Assembly: GCA_964020975.1 (NCBI GenBank)
Contig: OZ026619.1
Span: 85,045,706-85,109,705, forward strand
DNA length: 64,000 nucleotides
Source: Hermodice carunculata
Taxonomy: Eukaryota; Annelida; Polychaeta; Eunicida; Amphinomidae
Reading direction: 5' to 3'
Below the pieces are notes generated by a model. That model was not told the origin of the DNA, made no database searches, and saw nothing but the letters and a program-made list of their open reading frames with translations. This document shows, in pieces, positions 38,850 through 51,500 of the stretch; position 1 is the stretch's first letter, and every line of letters starts with the position of its first letter. The translations under genes and the position numbers were made by a program.

Positions 38850-40195
38850 ACTAGAAAAGAAGATTTGCTTCAAAGTAAATCTGTCTGTATACCTTCAAAA
38901 GTTTTAAATATGACAAAGCATTTTGGCGTCCAATTGACCTTGACCCTCAGAGGTCACATGTAAGTTACAAACGTGCAGTGTTGCAACCCCTACAATTTGA
39001 GTTCAACATGATTAAAATTGGATGAAAATTGACCATGTTACATGAAAATTGCAAAGGGCCAGAGTGACCTTGACCTTTGACTTTTAGAGGTCACATGTAT
39101 ATTAAAAAATGTGCAGTGTTGCAATATCTACAATTTGAGCCCAGCATGAACCAAATCAGATGAAAAATACCCAAGTCGTGGCTACATGAAAATTTAAAGG
39201 GCCAGATGACCTTGACTTTTGAACTTTAGGTCACATGTAAATTACAGAAATGACCTTTGACATGATCTTTGACCCTGACATGACCTTTGACCTTCACATG
39301 GCCTTGGACGTTAACATGACAGGGCGCGAAAATTCCTATGATCCGACGTTCCGGGACAAGCTAAAGCTCTTCTCGGACAAGTGACTTTCAAATTCAACTT
39401 GTCCTGCGGACAAGCTAATTTTTTCTTTTTTAATTGGACTGAAATAACGTCTGTTTGCATGCACGGCAACATAATGATGAGCAGTCAGAGCCTTCGCGAC
39501 TCTGTATATGTTGGCCATTACTGTGGTCCGTGTGAACAGAACATAAACACCAATGCAGGCATGTGCGTGGGGACGCCAATGCGCAATAGGTGATGATAAT
39601 CCCCTGGCCTAAAGTAAACAATTCAGGTTTAAACAATTACATGGTCAGCAGGTGTATTCAACAGGACTTGACTACCTACTTGATTTCTGTCAAAACAAGC
39701 AGGTATTTTGACCGTTGCGTGCATACGACAACGAGATCAAAGGTACCAGCAGTCATGCATTGCGGCGTAGTGGCTTTCGCCCGCATCGGGGCAAGGTCAC
39801 AGCACCTCACCGTCAGTCTTATCTGCCCGAACGATGACAAAGGAACATCAAAAAATTTTAAAACTTGCATGGCGAATTCTTGAGCAAATTAGCATCAAAG
39901 ACAATTTATCGGTGGGCTCTAAAAGTGTTGGAGAGATCATGTAATGGTGCCGCAAGTTGACTTCCCGGCCAAACAAAACACACATCTGCCAGTCACACGC
40001 AAGTGACCGCGTGGTGTAATCTACGGTGAACGAAGCATCATGCTGACTGATCTGTCACACATTCGGCATTTTTCTCTATCCCCCTACCTTTGCGTATTTG
40101 CCTGTGACTCCAAATAATTGTTGCTATAAACACTGGAATCTTTATTTTCGCATGCTGCAATTAAAAAAAAAGGCTTCCCGTTTGTGTGTTCCCTC

Positions 40196-40400
40196 CGTAA
40201 ATTACGGCATATTCACACATGTTCACTGGGCGGAAGCCATGATGAAAACACTGCAGCACGAGCCGCGATTGGCTCATTTTTGCATGTGACTCAATTGACC
40301 AATCGGGTGATGTGTTGTGCGTCAGGCCACATGGCCAAAGCAGCTGTTTGTGTACGGTTGCAGGAAAGATGTTGACGGTGCGCACGCTCGATTTCTGATT
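40196..40400 (+). promoter_or_regulatory. promoter-like patch inside CAGGG element copy 1
   Basis: Within about 200 bp: GGGCGGAAGCC (ETS-like) followed by ATG, GCGATTGGCTC and ACCAATCGGG (inverted and direct CCAAT boxes), TTTGCATGTGACTCA (octamer- and AP-1-like) and GTGCGCACGCTC (NRF1-like). Such clusters are typical of housekeeping promoters in animals. No transcript evidence. Confidence 0.3.
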
Positions 40401-40600
40401 TGAAATATTAAAATTTTCGTTTGAATTTGATTTAAGAACACCGTTTATTGTGAGGAACTTGCCAATACTGTATACGCAAATTTACTACGATGTACCGATA
40501 GCGTTCATGGTAGGTGCGCAAACGATATGCATCCCATCACGGCATCAGAGGCAGCGAGAAAGGATCCTGAAACCAATGCAACTGCATATTATTTTAATCG

Positions 40601-40843
40601 TTATTTAACTTTAACCGGGATACGGACTCCTATCGTCCCAGAAATTACAATGTATTTTCCATCGTTAGTCACCCCATGCAAATAGCTTACTTTTTTAATT
40701 TGTATTTTTAATGTTTTGCCAGTTTCACTGTCGAACAGTTGCAGCTTGAATCGTTGTAAAATTTGACATTTTTGTGCGAATTTGCAAGCGACAGTACGCG
40801 GCAAATATATTTTAGGGTAAATGGTTTGCGCAGGCCTTAGCAT
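40601..40843 (-). CDS. 80-codon open frame inside CAGGG element copy 1, unknown
   Basis: Starts ATGCTAAGGCC and has the texture of a real protein: basic N-terminus, then LQLFDSETGKTLKIQIKK and DGKYIVISGTIGVRIPVK with alternating hydrophobic residues suggesting beta strands. I do not recognise a family. It might be a captured exon or a chance frame. Confidence 0.3.
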   Translation of the reverse strand: MLRPAQTIYPKIYLPRTVACKFAQKCQILQRFKLQLFDSETGKTLKIQIKKVSYLHGVTNDGKYIVISGTIGVRIPVKVK

Positions 40844-41233
40844 TGTGTTTGAAAAAATCGATGTTTATAGAAGTTTTATCAGGACAAGTGGATTTTGTAT
40901 GCGGACAAGTGGATTTTGAAATTTACTTGCCCTGCGGACAAGTGATTTTTTAATAAATTGTCGAGCCCTGCATGACCTTTCACCTTGACACTACCTTTGA
41001 CCTAGAAATGACCTTTCACCTTTGGCATGACCTTTCACCTCGACATGATCTAAAATTGGAATATATTCAAGATTTGAAATTCCAAATGCCCCTACTTTGC
41101 ATAATCTTCAACATATTTTCTTCTCTATATCAAAAGGCACAAATTCATGGATAGACCTATAATCATGCCAAGTTTGAAGTTTCTGAGTGTAATAATGTTC
41201 AAGAAAACTGGCGAACAAATGTTGGTAGTTAAT

Positions 41234-41314
41234 AAAGAAAAGAAAAGAAAAGAAAAGAAAAGAAAGAAAGAAAGATAGAAAGAAAGAAAAGAGGAAGGGA
41301 GGGAGGGAGGGAGG

Positions 41315-41346
<32 letters not shown>
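41234..41346. repeat. purine microsatellite (GAAA)n(GGGA)n(GA)n
   Basis: About 110 bp of almost pure purine in three successive unit types, placed at the end of a dispersed repeat, as if grown from its tail. Confidence 0.93.
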
Positions 41347-42079
41347 ACACAGAATGTCTATGTTAGCACACAGACATAATTAAACAGGTCATCATTATAC
41401 CATGGAAAGCATGGTACCATTATACACATGCTTACTTGTATACCAGTTATGGCTTGCACTCATTTTTTTTTTTTTTTTACATTTCTGTGGTATCAGTACA
41501 AGCCATTCAGGCACAGATCCAGGCTAGATAGAGTGGATGTGGTGATGGGAGGAAGAGCAAATACCTGTCTCGGGTATTGGATTACGTTTACAGAACTGTA
41601 ATCCTGTCTGTTGCAACACAGGATTCATCATTTTGATGCTTTGATTCCTGGTATCTGTGGTTGCCAGGTCACTTTAACAACTATCACATCATCCCAAATT
41701 TCCCTACTCACCTTTTACGGTTATATCTGGTTTGATCGTGCCAAAAAAAAAAAACCCTGCAGAACTTCACGATCTTTGGGGCGAGGAGGAGAGGGAAAGC
41801 CAGACTCTCAATGCTAATACGTACTCGACATGTGCCTTGAGAGCAGTACCTGCTAAGACAACCAACAATTCTCCCAGCCAAAGTAAAAAATTTGGTAACG
41901 AGCCAGGGAAAGTGTATGGAGTAACAAAGTAAGTACATATTTTAAAAGGGTGGCTTTAGAGAGCCTATGGTATGCAGAAACACGTCAGAAGACAGATGTG
42001 CACATAAATAACAAATCAGAGACACCAAAAGCTTCTGAATATCCTGAACTCAACCTCAACTCACAATTTGGATGCCATA
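41347..42079. other. intergenic or RARS1 intron 10, no exon seen
   Basis: A T-run near 41463-41480. A donor-like AAAAG-GTGAGT (minus strand, near 41712) exists but the sequence beside it does not encode ArgRS. Confidence 0.4.
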
Positions 42080-42263
42080 TACAGTAAAACCTGTTTTGAG
42101 AGACCACCCCTAGGGCAGGCCAAAAAGTGGTCACGTAAGGCTGGTGGTCTCTCAAGAGAGGTGCAATAACATGGGAAAGATGGCAAAAGGGACATGGTAA
42201 ACATGGTCTGAAAAGGCAGGTGGTCTTTCCTGACAGTGGTCTCTCAAAACAGGTTTCACTGTA
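42080..42263. mobile_element. mariner/Tc1-like MITE
   Basis: 184 bp, ends TACAGTAAAACCTGTTTTGA and TCAAAACAGGTTTCACTGTA, with inner GAGAGACCACC / GGTGGTCTCTC inverted motifs. TA at the edges. It lies 137 bp beyond the donor of RARS1 exon 10. Confidence 0.87.
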
Positions 42264-42399
42264 CCTAATTTATCGCAATCATTGGCCATCGGTTGTGATT
42301 GCTGTCACTGATAACACTCAAAGTGGTCAGAATTGCAACCTGAGGAGGTTCAAAACATTCACAAGTCCTTGAGAGCGTACAAAAGAAGGCCTAACTCAC

Positions 42400-42509
42400 T
42401 TGTCTTCTCCTAGAACGACTCCAAATGGGATGTGTTCCACTCGAGTTTTCTGTTCGTCATACCAGCCCAGCTTTCTGGCCATGGCATAGACTCCCTCCAG
42501 ATGAATGCT
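42400..42509 (-). CDS. RARS1: RARS1 exon 10: up to the KMSK-like loop
   Basis: 36 codons plus 2 nt: starts [18 protein letters not shown] and ends [14 protein letters not shown] with a split lysine codon (phase 2). The next residues in the family would be the KMSK-like loop (K.KTRSGE). Acceptor TACCACAG, donor AA followed by GTGAGT. It is the last exon I can find going toward position 1. Confidence 0.95.
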
Positions 42510-45500
42510 CTGTGGTATACAGTAATACATATTGATAATGGCAGTTCATAACAGCATTCCAGTGATATCAGTGAATGACTAACAAATGGCACAAAACCAC
42601 AAACTCCTACATTTACCCAAGCGACAGAGCACGATACATTCCAGAGACATCGCAGTCTACAGGATCAGCACTAAGGAGAGGAATATACACTGAAAATTGT
42701 CAAAGTTAGTGTAATTTTAACATAATTAGGTGACATGGTATATGTTCCAAACATCCACTGAATTTTTGCGCTATACCTTTTCAAATCATTCTGATATTGT
42801 CTGAAAGCCGAAGGATAAGGAAGCCTTTCCCTTTGCCTGTTTCAAAAGAGGACACTTTTACTAACATGAAAAGAAAAAAGAAAAATATCTTCATTTAATG
42901 CCTGAAAGCAGAATTAAAAGTTTGCTGATATCACTACTGTGAGTGGGAGCTTGGTCACTGACATACATGTATTGAGGGCCCAGACAAAGTGATGTCGTGA
43001 CCTCCCAAGCTCACGAACAAGGCACACTGGGCGGGCGTGGACCAGCTGATCTGGGTAAATCTTGTTCAGTTTGTCAATTTGTTGAGTTACCCCCGTGAAA
43101 GTTTTATTTCTGACACATCAGTATGGATGATCATTTAAGGGACATGTGGTTCAGCCTGAAGTTTCAACAGACGAAGGTACTTCCAGAATGGAAAGTGCTT
43201 CGGACTCTGGAACTTTTGCCAATTCAAATTTTGGTGAAAATTATCTTTTACTTCCACTTGGACAACAGAAGAAAAATCACTGTGTCATTGAATTAAGAAT
43301 TCCTGCTGCTTATCAAGGAATGTGTTACCCACAGTTCATGCTTCTTCGGTACATTTTTTACCGTGACGTAATGCCAATATCCATGCTTATTAAATGTATA
43401 ATATTACACGTTGAAGGTTTAAACGGACGATGCATGGAACTATTTATTGGCCACAGTGCCATTAAAAACTGTAATTTCAGTCACGACTGACAGCCACCAG
43501 ATGGCAGCACCTTATTACATTTTCCAGGCCCTTGCACCAGTGATGCCCAATGTTGAATGCACTAACCTGTCCCTGGTCTACGACATAGAATATCCAGTCA
43601 GCCTTCTCCCCATACAGCCTCTGACGCAGGGCCGCCAGGTCAGACGTGTCATACGTAAAACCTCCGTCAGACTTCTGCACAGTCAGTGGAATGCTCTGTC
43701 CCGTTGGCCAGCAGATCTTACGGCCTTCATCCAGCTCCAACACACCTGCAACAGAGTTATCGATGAAAGATACAAGCCAATTTCAGTGCCAGATATGAAC
43801 AGAAAGTGTACATGCCTGCAAGCAGACACAAAACAGGTCTTATTCTTGGTGAACTGCACGGAACGCATGGACAAATATACTGAAAATTTTCAAAAGATTC
43901 AGTGTGGTATTTACAGTCCATGCAAGATCTAGTAAATAACAATGCAGCCAACACTTGCTTTCTGAGCTTTAAAGCGATATGTGGGTTTGGCAATAGGGGG
44001 TTAAAATGAATCTGCTGGACCACATGAACCCTCTCAGGTTCAAAGTGGCTATTGGCATCTGCTTCAAAACTTTTTGCTTGTAAGTCTCACTAATCTTAGT
44101 TATTTCAAATGAGAATTGCACATCAGATCTACACATTTTAGTACAACGTGCCAACATATCAGAAACGGATTTACCTTGGTGCAGCTAGGGCACAATGCAC
44201 CTAATCTGCACCAAGGAAATCTGTTGACTCAGTAATATTCTAACCAGAGAGGGGTTAATATCTGCCCTCTCCCCTCAAGAAAAAAAAAAATGGACACAGG
44301 TGCACAGGGTGCTGTTGTCAGATTCAGCATAGCTTTACCTTTATCCTGCAGCTCGTCCACTATATTGGGCATAAGAGGCTGGTAGAAGGACTCTCCCCTG
44401 CCCACCAGATTTTTGATGTCCAATCGCTCATAAATCTTTGTGAATTCTACAAGTGCAACAATACAAATGAAACGGTAACATGCATATCTTACCACAGTAT
44501 GTTAGAACAAATGTTAGAATCCAATCAAATTTTTTTTTTTTTTTTTTTTTGCAGTATACTAGTGACAAAACTTTAGAGTATACTGGTAACAAATTATTTT
44601 AAGGAGCACTAGTGTAAAATTATTTTTACAGTATACTGGTGGACAACTTTTTTACAGTGTACCAGCAGCAGCTTTCGAGGCTACAACTCACGTGATCTTA
44701 CTGCTCAGATTTTAAGTCCCTGAAGAGCAACTCTATTGGCAAAACCAGTCGGACTATCAACAGCGAGCATCACAGGGGGTTCTGCCCTCGCCAAGTCTTT
44801 TTTCATTACTCAGATTTTAAGCTCACCTGTTCAAGACATTGCCTATGCCAGTGTCTTGAAAGGGTAGTTTTGCTCATATTTCTACATAAATTGGCCAGTA
44901 TTTTGATACCGTCTGCAATGTTAGGCTACTTTTGCTTGACAGGAGTGGCCCTGGACATCAATCAAAATGCTGTATGCATATTTTATCTGTAAGAAGCTCA
45001 AGCCATCTCTTCTTGAATTTCATATTAAACTCAACAAGAACAACATTTAAATTTTCGGCACTCGGAGACTAAATTGAAAGTTACCTCGGTGTGATTCCTG
45101 ACAAATGAGATTCCACGCCTTCACAAAGTCATCCTCGTAACTTTGAAGCTTCACAACTGCTGCGTAAGCTTGTTTCTTGAACTCTGCGTCCTCCTCAAAC
45201 CTCACTTTTGATTCCTGTTATAAAATGTACATTATTTTGATTACATAATTTCGTTTAACCCTTAGCTCATGTACAGGGTTATGTTGTGGGGAGTTTGCTT
45301 CACTGAACTTGCACATCTGTTGGTGTGCCCATTTATCTATATACATGTATAACCAAAATACAGAAAACCACGGGTGAAGAAAAAAGAAAAACACACAGTG
45401 AAACTTTCAATGGTGCCTTTAAAGATTTGATTATTGCACTTTTCTTCAAATGACAGATGGGCAACACAAAAACAATTCTTGGATAACTACTACCTGTCAA

Positions 45501-48500
45501 AGTTTACAGACTGATACAAAAATATTAATGGAAACATGTAATAAGTAGGTATTTTTGGAATGGACATGACCCAAAGATTCTTAAATCTAACCTTAATTTC
45601 AATCTTATCATCTATGGACGAAACCAGTCAGGCATTGTGGTAAACTGTATATCTACTTTCATGAACACTTGCTTCGTCTCTGCAATGTCAATTGTTAGCC
45701 ACACATGTACCTCAGTGTGCTCTAACTATATCATACATGAACATGCTCACAGAAGTTTCAAACCTTATAAAATGCCTGTAGGTCTCCAATAGGTGGCGAC
45801 ACTGTCTTGTAGTCAGGGAATTTCTCCTGCAGATGTGCAATCAGCATACCAAACTGTGTGCCCCAATCTCCAAGATGGTTGATTTTGAGTACATCGTGGC
45901 CTACATACTCACAAAGTCGAGATATGCTTTCACCAATGATAGTAGACCTAGAAACAAAAACCCACACAAGTGGACCTCTCAAGCAGCTTGAAGTTCTTAC
46001 TTTCACTGACGGTAGACCTAAACAAATTAAAATTACACACTTTGAACCCTCAACTACCGGGGAGAAGTGCAGGGTTTTCATATCAAAACACAGAAGATTT
46101 TTGGAAAGATTTTGGTTTAATATATATCCTTGAGCCTCTCAAACCTGCCAAAACCAGCTGGCAGTTAAGGCGCCAGCACTTACCAGAGACCGTCAAATCA
46201 GTGAAATTGAGCTTTTGCTACTTTTGAGATGATGAAGTACTAATCTTTATCCATTCCAAAAAGGTTTCACCATAACATGTTTACTTCTATGCAAAACTTT
46301 AAGATGAAAAAGTGTCCCTGCTTTATAGAGTCAGTCAGTTAATTGGTTGTTAGATGTGGTCACTAATGGTGATGTTTAGATAACCATTCACAGTCAAAGC
46401 CTCACTGGATGTGTGTTTTACAGGTGAGTGGATTATTACACAGGTGACCTATTAGAACCACCATATTGTTTTTAAGTGTATAGGTCAAAGTTATGACAGA
46501 GTTTCAGAGATTAGCATTCAGGGGTAGTTATCCTTCTTAATGGCCTGAGCAGATGTCATCTGTGAATAATTAAAATCAGCAAATCTCCTTGCTTATCTTT
46601 GTCAGTGAATATCTCAGAAACATTTTTTTTACAAGACTTGGTCATTTTGAGACAGCCTCACACAAAACTGGATGGGTGAATCTTTGTGAAATAACGGCTA
46701 TGTAAAGACAAGGGTAAAACTTAGGTAACTGTTTTGTTTTTGTTTGGCAATATTCCAATTTTAAATGCTACTTTTTGAGCTCCAAAGTGGAAAAAGTTAT
46801 CATAGTTAATTGCAGATGCTTCAAAATTCAATAACATAAAAGCCATTCCTTTTAACAGAAAGCAAAAAAATGGTTACCTAAGTTATACTATTGTCTTTAC
46901 ATGACAGTTAATCTCAAGCTTTTTCTGCAAAAAGTTTTATTGTGATCCTTTCTCAAAGTATTAATCAGACTCCTTGAATAAAATGCCCCTCAAATTTTAC
47001 AAATCAATCTTACAATATTTATTGTTACATGCAAAGAAACTACACATATTGACAAAAAAAAACTAAAAATATATACATCGATGGGCTTGTATCCAAAAAC
47101 AGAGACACAGTGGCAATTTTTGTACCACTCTGTTATATGTACCCTAAATAAGAGCAGGCACCTTAAATGTCTTTTTGCTTCAGCATTTCTGACTAAGAGT
47201 CATACAAAAAAATTGTATGAGAATTGCAGGAGAGACCTATTAAAATCACATGCCCCAGATCAACAGCTTCCCTGGTGTCAAGGAAAGTTGTTGAATCAGT
47301 ATTTACTCAAGGAGAAAATGTTAATACTTTCTGAATCTGCCTTCAGTATGCCCATTTAATTCTTAACACCAAATTTTGGACAGAGTCAACAGCTTTTCTT
47401 GGCACACATTGGGCACAATGTGCTCAATGTGCACTGAGAATAGCTGTTGACCTGGGGCATTCTTTCCGGAACTATAGGGATGCTGGTACTTGAATGAAAG
47501 TTCTTTTTAAGAGGAATTTAAATCTGGAATCCTTATGATAATTCAGACTAGTCTCACTCAAGTAGATTGACCCAAGTTGTGCTTGGCACAGAGAATTCAT
47601 TTTTGGCCAGCAACAGTAACTGTTATGTTTTTGAGGTGCTGTTTGGACATCTCTCTTTCATAAATTGAACTTAACTGTCACATATACATCAACGGTGCAT
47701 AAATTTAAATATGTTTGCATGAAAGAATTTTTGTAGGTGTTTACTGGACCTAGTTTTAATTAAGTCAAAAAGTCTTGTGACATGTTACTAATTATCACAT
47801 TAAGGTCGGCTACCATATTTATTGTATGTGTACATATACCAATACCATGACCGAAATTTCAGGCTGTGTGGAAATAAACTACTATAGGAATGCATTTTTG
47901 TGTACTTGTGTCCAGCTACATATAGACAGGACAAGTAATACCAATTTTCATGCCTGTAAATTGCTAGCATTCACATTTCAAACATTTTACAAACAGCCTC
48001 ATTTATCTATCCCGACAGGACTCTGTCAGACCCGTGTTAAAATACTATTTTGAGTTTTTATATTCACTTCTATGTATTATCAGCAACATAAATTAAAACT
48101 ATCGAGTGACAAAAAAATAGTATTACATCTGTTCATGTGCTAGGTGTCTGCAAAGTTGAACTGTAGATGAAAGTTAGAATGGCATCTCTTTCTATCTTAG
48201 TTAATTTAATTTAAATTTAAATGTATTTATTTAAACTGGATAACCTACTAGTACATAAAATACTAAATTACAGGCTCTCCAGACGTTTGGAAGTTAAACA
48301 AGATACAACCCTAATTATATCTTTAAATGATACCACCTTTTATTCAATATTCATTTTTAAAATTGTATTAAACATAGGGGTACATGGTGTCTTATCTATT
48401 AGTTTTTTTTTCTTTCAGATTTTGAAGGTTTATTATATTTTGAATACCTTTAAGGCAGGCAGGGAGGGAGGGACAAAAGGAGGGAAGTTGTCGAAAAAAA

Positions 48501-51500
48501 AATGTTTGTATTGACACACAGACTCAGTAAACATACATCCACCTAAGTTACTTAACAGTACAATCATACAACTGAAAACATACAAGTAGGTTTATAACTT
48601 TTTCAGTATTAAAGTTTCATCATTACCTCAAGTGACCCACATGCATCTCCTTGGCAATATTTGGTGAGGACATGTCGACCAGTACTCGACGACGAGGCCC
48701 AACGTAAGGAGGCTGTACACCTTTGTTAAGCAGCTCGGACAACTGCTTGCTCACGTAGGCCTTCTTCAGGGAAACATTAATGAACCCTGGACCAGCCACA
48801 TCCATCTGGAAGCAGATACAGCCACAGATGTACAACATGCACAGATCCCGGACCACAACTCACTTCTCATGGCTCACTGAAAACCTTAAAAAATCCCCAG
48901 TCTACAGATGCTGAAGTCAAATATAAAATCATGTAGTCTACATGATAAGAAAATAATAGATGTAATGCAATAAGCAGCTTACATATTACAGCAGGCATGC
49001 TTGGTATACCGACTCCCAAATTTATAGCAAACACAATATGTGGAAGCGATAAATGCTTCCTTTATCTATTAGTAATACTTACCTCTCAATCACTCATGCT
49101 TATACCCCTGCTTATCAGGTTCCCAGCCAGGTTTTTAAACCTGAAACTTTTTATGGCTGACCTGTGGTTACATGCACAAACCCCCAAAGGGGCCTCCGGT
49201 ACAACTTCCGGCGTTTGCGCATGCTCACCAGTTTCTCTCCTCTAGAATTTCACTGGTGGGGACGGCTTGGGTGGGCTTCTGAGTGATTGAGAGGTAAGTA
49301 TTACTAATAGATAAAGGAAGCATTTATCGCTTCCACGTATCTATGGTGTAATACTACCCTCTCAATCACTCATGCTGATATACCAGCAGAATGGAGGAGG
49401 GCGTAATTCACCTTTTGACACGTCTATAGTAATACCCCATAGGTCAGCTACGTACGTTAGTACGGTACCCTAATCACTCTGAACTCTACCTGAGCAATCT
49501 TATTGCAAGAAGGAGCAGGAGAATTCAGGGAAAAAAGCAGAACGGCATATAGAATGAACAGCTGCTCTGTTCCCTCAACCCAGCCTACCACAGCAGAAGT
49601 AAAGCAGACTACTTGCCTGGTCATATGAATCTGCGACTCCGGACATACTACTTGCGCCTCTTTGGGGCCGTCTGGTAGTCACCACGGAGCTACTTCCCAT
49701 CGCCAAAGGAGGCTGTGCGAGTATTGCGCATTGCCATCAAACCACCCTGAATCTCGGTCAGGTCCCGCAGGTAAAAGGATGTGAATGTTGTGTGAGCCTT
49801 CCACCTGCATGACCGCATAATGTCGGCAAGGGCAACATTGCGGATCAGAGACCACGACGCAGAGAAAGCCCCGACATCATGTGCTCTTACCCCTTGGACC
49901 CTAAGAATATCCTCTGACCCGGAGGCTACCTGGTAGGCCTTACAGACCGCCGCCTTCAGCCATGCGGACACGGTATTAGCAGCTATCCTGCCCGACTCGG
50001 TTTTCCACAACGGAAGAAAGAGGGCTCTCCGACCCTGACGAATCTCTTTCGTTCGGTCCAAATACCACTTTAGCGCCCTCACAGGACACAGTGTCCTATC
50101 AAGTTCCGATCTTGATAACGTGTCGGAAAGCGCTTTGATTGTAAAGCCCGTAAAGGCAGTGGTGGGGTCTGTGGCAACATGGTTCTTGGCTAAAAAGCCC
50201 ATGTGTGGTTTCAATGTGACGGAGGTTTTATCCTCCGAACACCGAATCTCATTAACATCCAATGCATGGATTTCACTCCTTCTGGCCCCTGAGGCCAGTG
50301 CAAGCAAGAAGACTGTCTTGTAAGTCAGCCATTTTAATTGGATCGTTTTGGGATCCTTTTCTTCAAATGGAGGTCTCGTCATGGCCAAAAGGACGAGGCT
50401 CAAATCCCAGGTGGGCATTATATTTTTGCCGACTGGTTTGTCAGTATGAAAACTTTGAATCAAGGCTGACAAATGTGGGTCTGCTCCTAATGATTGACCC
50501 AATTTCTTGCTCAGGGAGGAAGAAATCGCTGTTCGATATCCTTCGATAGTCCTTGGACTTAGCTCTTTTTCCTCAAACAAATACAAGAGGAAATCGGCAA
50601 CATCCGAGGATCTTGTTGACCAAGGCTCCAACTGCTTCCCGGCACACCATTCAGTGAACAGTCTCCACCTCGAGTCGTATGTCTTCAAAGAAGACTTTCG
50701 AAGTTTACCTCGAGCGATTCTTGAGGCAACGAGATTCGAGAACCCAGCCTCTTGGACGTGTCGTGCGACAACCTCCATGCGTGAAGGTTGAGCACTGCCG
50801 GATTCCGATGGGACGTCCGAGGCTGCACGAGCAGTCTGTCCCAGACTGGTAGACGTAACGGAGCCTCGCGACTCAACTCCAGTAGGTCGAGAGACCAATC
50901 CCGTTTTGGCCACCAGGGAGCCACCAGGATGATCTCCGCCTTCTCTTCCCGGATCTTTCTCAGAACTTGAGGGATCAACGGGAGCAGAGGAAAGGCGTAG
51001 CCCCACATTCCATCCCAGCACATCGCCAGGGCGTCCACCGCAAAAGCTAGAGGATCTGGGACTGGAGCCACGAACACTGGCAATTTGTGGTTCCATCTGG
51101 TGGCGAACAAGTCCACATGGGGTGTCCCCCATCGGTCCCATAACGCCTGAACTACTCGTGGGTGTAGGGACCATTCTGTCCCTATCACTTGTCCCTTTCG
51201 GGACAATTGGTCGGCCATTACATTTAGATGGCCGCTGATGTGACGGGCCAGAATCCTTACTCCCTTGCTGCCGCACCAGAGAAGTATTTTCTTTGTTAGT
51301 TCGAACAACAGTTTGGACCGGGTGCCCCCTTGTTTGTTCAGGTATGCCACCACAGTCCTGTTGTCCGACATCAACGTCACATCTTTGTTTTTCACCAACT
51401 GTTCGAACTTCTGCAGGGCTAAATATACTGCCTCCAGTTCTAGCCAATTGATGTGAAAATGTCTCAAGTGCAGAGGCCAGATGTCTGAGACCATGTTGGA

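Larger units (their letters stand above)
39320..40970. mobile_element. non-autonomous CAGGG-type DNA transposon, copy 1
   Basis: Left end CAGGGCGCGAAAATTC; right end on the other strand CAGGGCTCGACAATTT; flanking 5-bp duplication CATGA. Both ends carry several ACTTGTCC-TGC-GGACAAGT palindromes, and the longer blocks TTCAAATTCAACTTGTCCTG and TTGAAATTTACTTGCCCTG are in direct orientation. The 1.5-kb interior is richer in CpG than its surroundings and holds promoter-like motifs but no transposase. Confidence 0.85.
38850..41346. repeat. repeat element rich in TGACCT half-sites, split by a transposon
   Basis: Flanks of the 39320-40970 element (38850-39319 and 40971-41346) belong together: both carry tandem variants of GACATGACCTTTGACCTT. 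TGACCTTTGACCT at 39281-39293 is, on the other strand, AGGTCAAAGGTCA, a perfect DR1 nuclear-receptor site. The element ends in CATGCCAAGTTTGAAGTTTC and a GAAA/GGGA/GA microsatellite tail. Limits on the left are approximate. Confidence 0.6.
43746..48626 (-). other. RARS1 introns 5 to 8 (short, MITE-bearing)
   Basis: Intron sizes are 2679 (intron 5), 549, 638 and 593 bp. They are AT-rich and hold no open frame that I recognise. Intron 5 contains two TTAA-type MITE copies (47160-47324 and 47356-47600), and intron 8 a small one (44160-44258) plus a T-run near 44530-44550. Confidence 0.8.

Noticed and set aside
39320-40970. Plain assignment of the CAGGG elements to typical hAT transposons
   Set aside because: Terminal CAGGG fits, but both copies show 5-bp rather than 8-bp target duplications, so the class is left open.
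41709-41760. Minus-strand donor-like GTGAGT as a candidate for RARS1 exon 11
   Set aside because: The adjoining frame does not encode the expected KMSK-like loop sequence and its acceptor would be a T-run artefact.
41732-41932. 66-codon plus-strand frame ending before a GTAAGT
   Set aside because: Starts in an A-run, no domain, opposite strand to RARS1; a single donor match is not enough.
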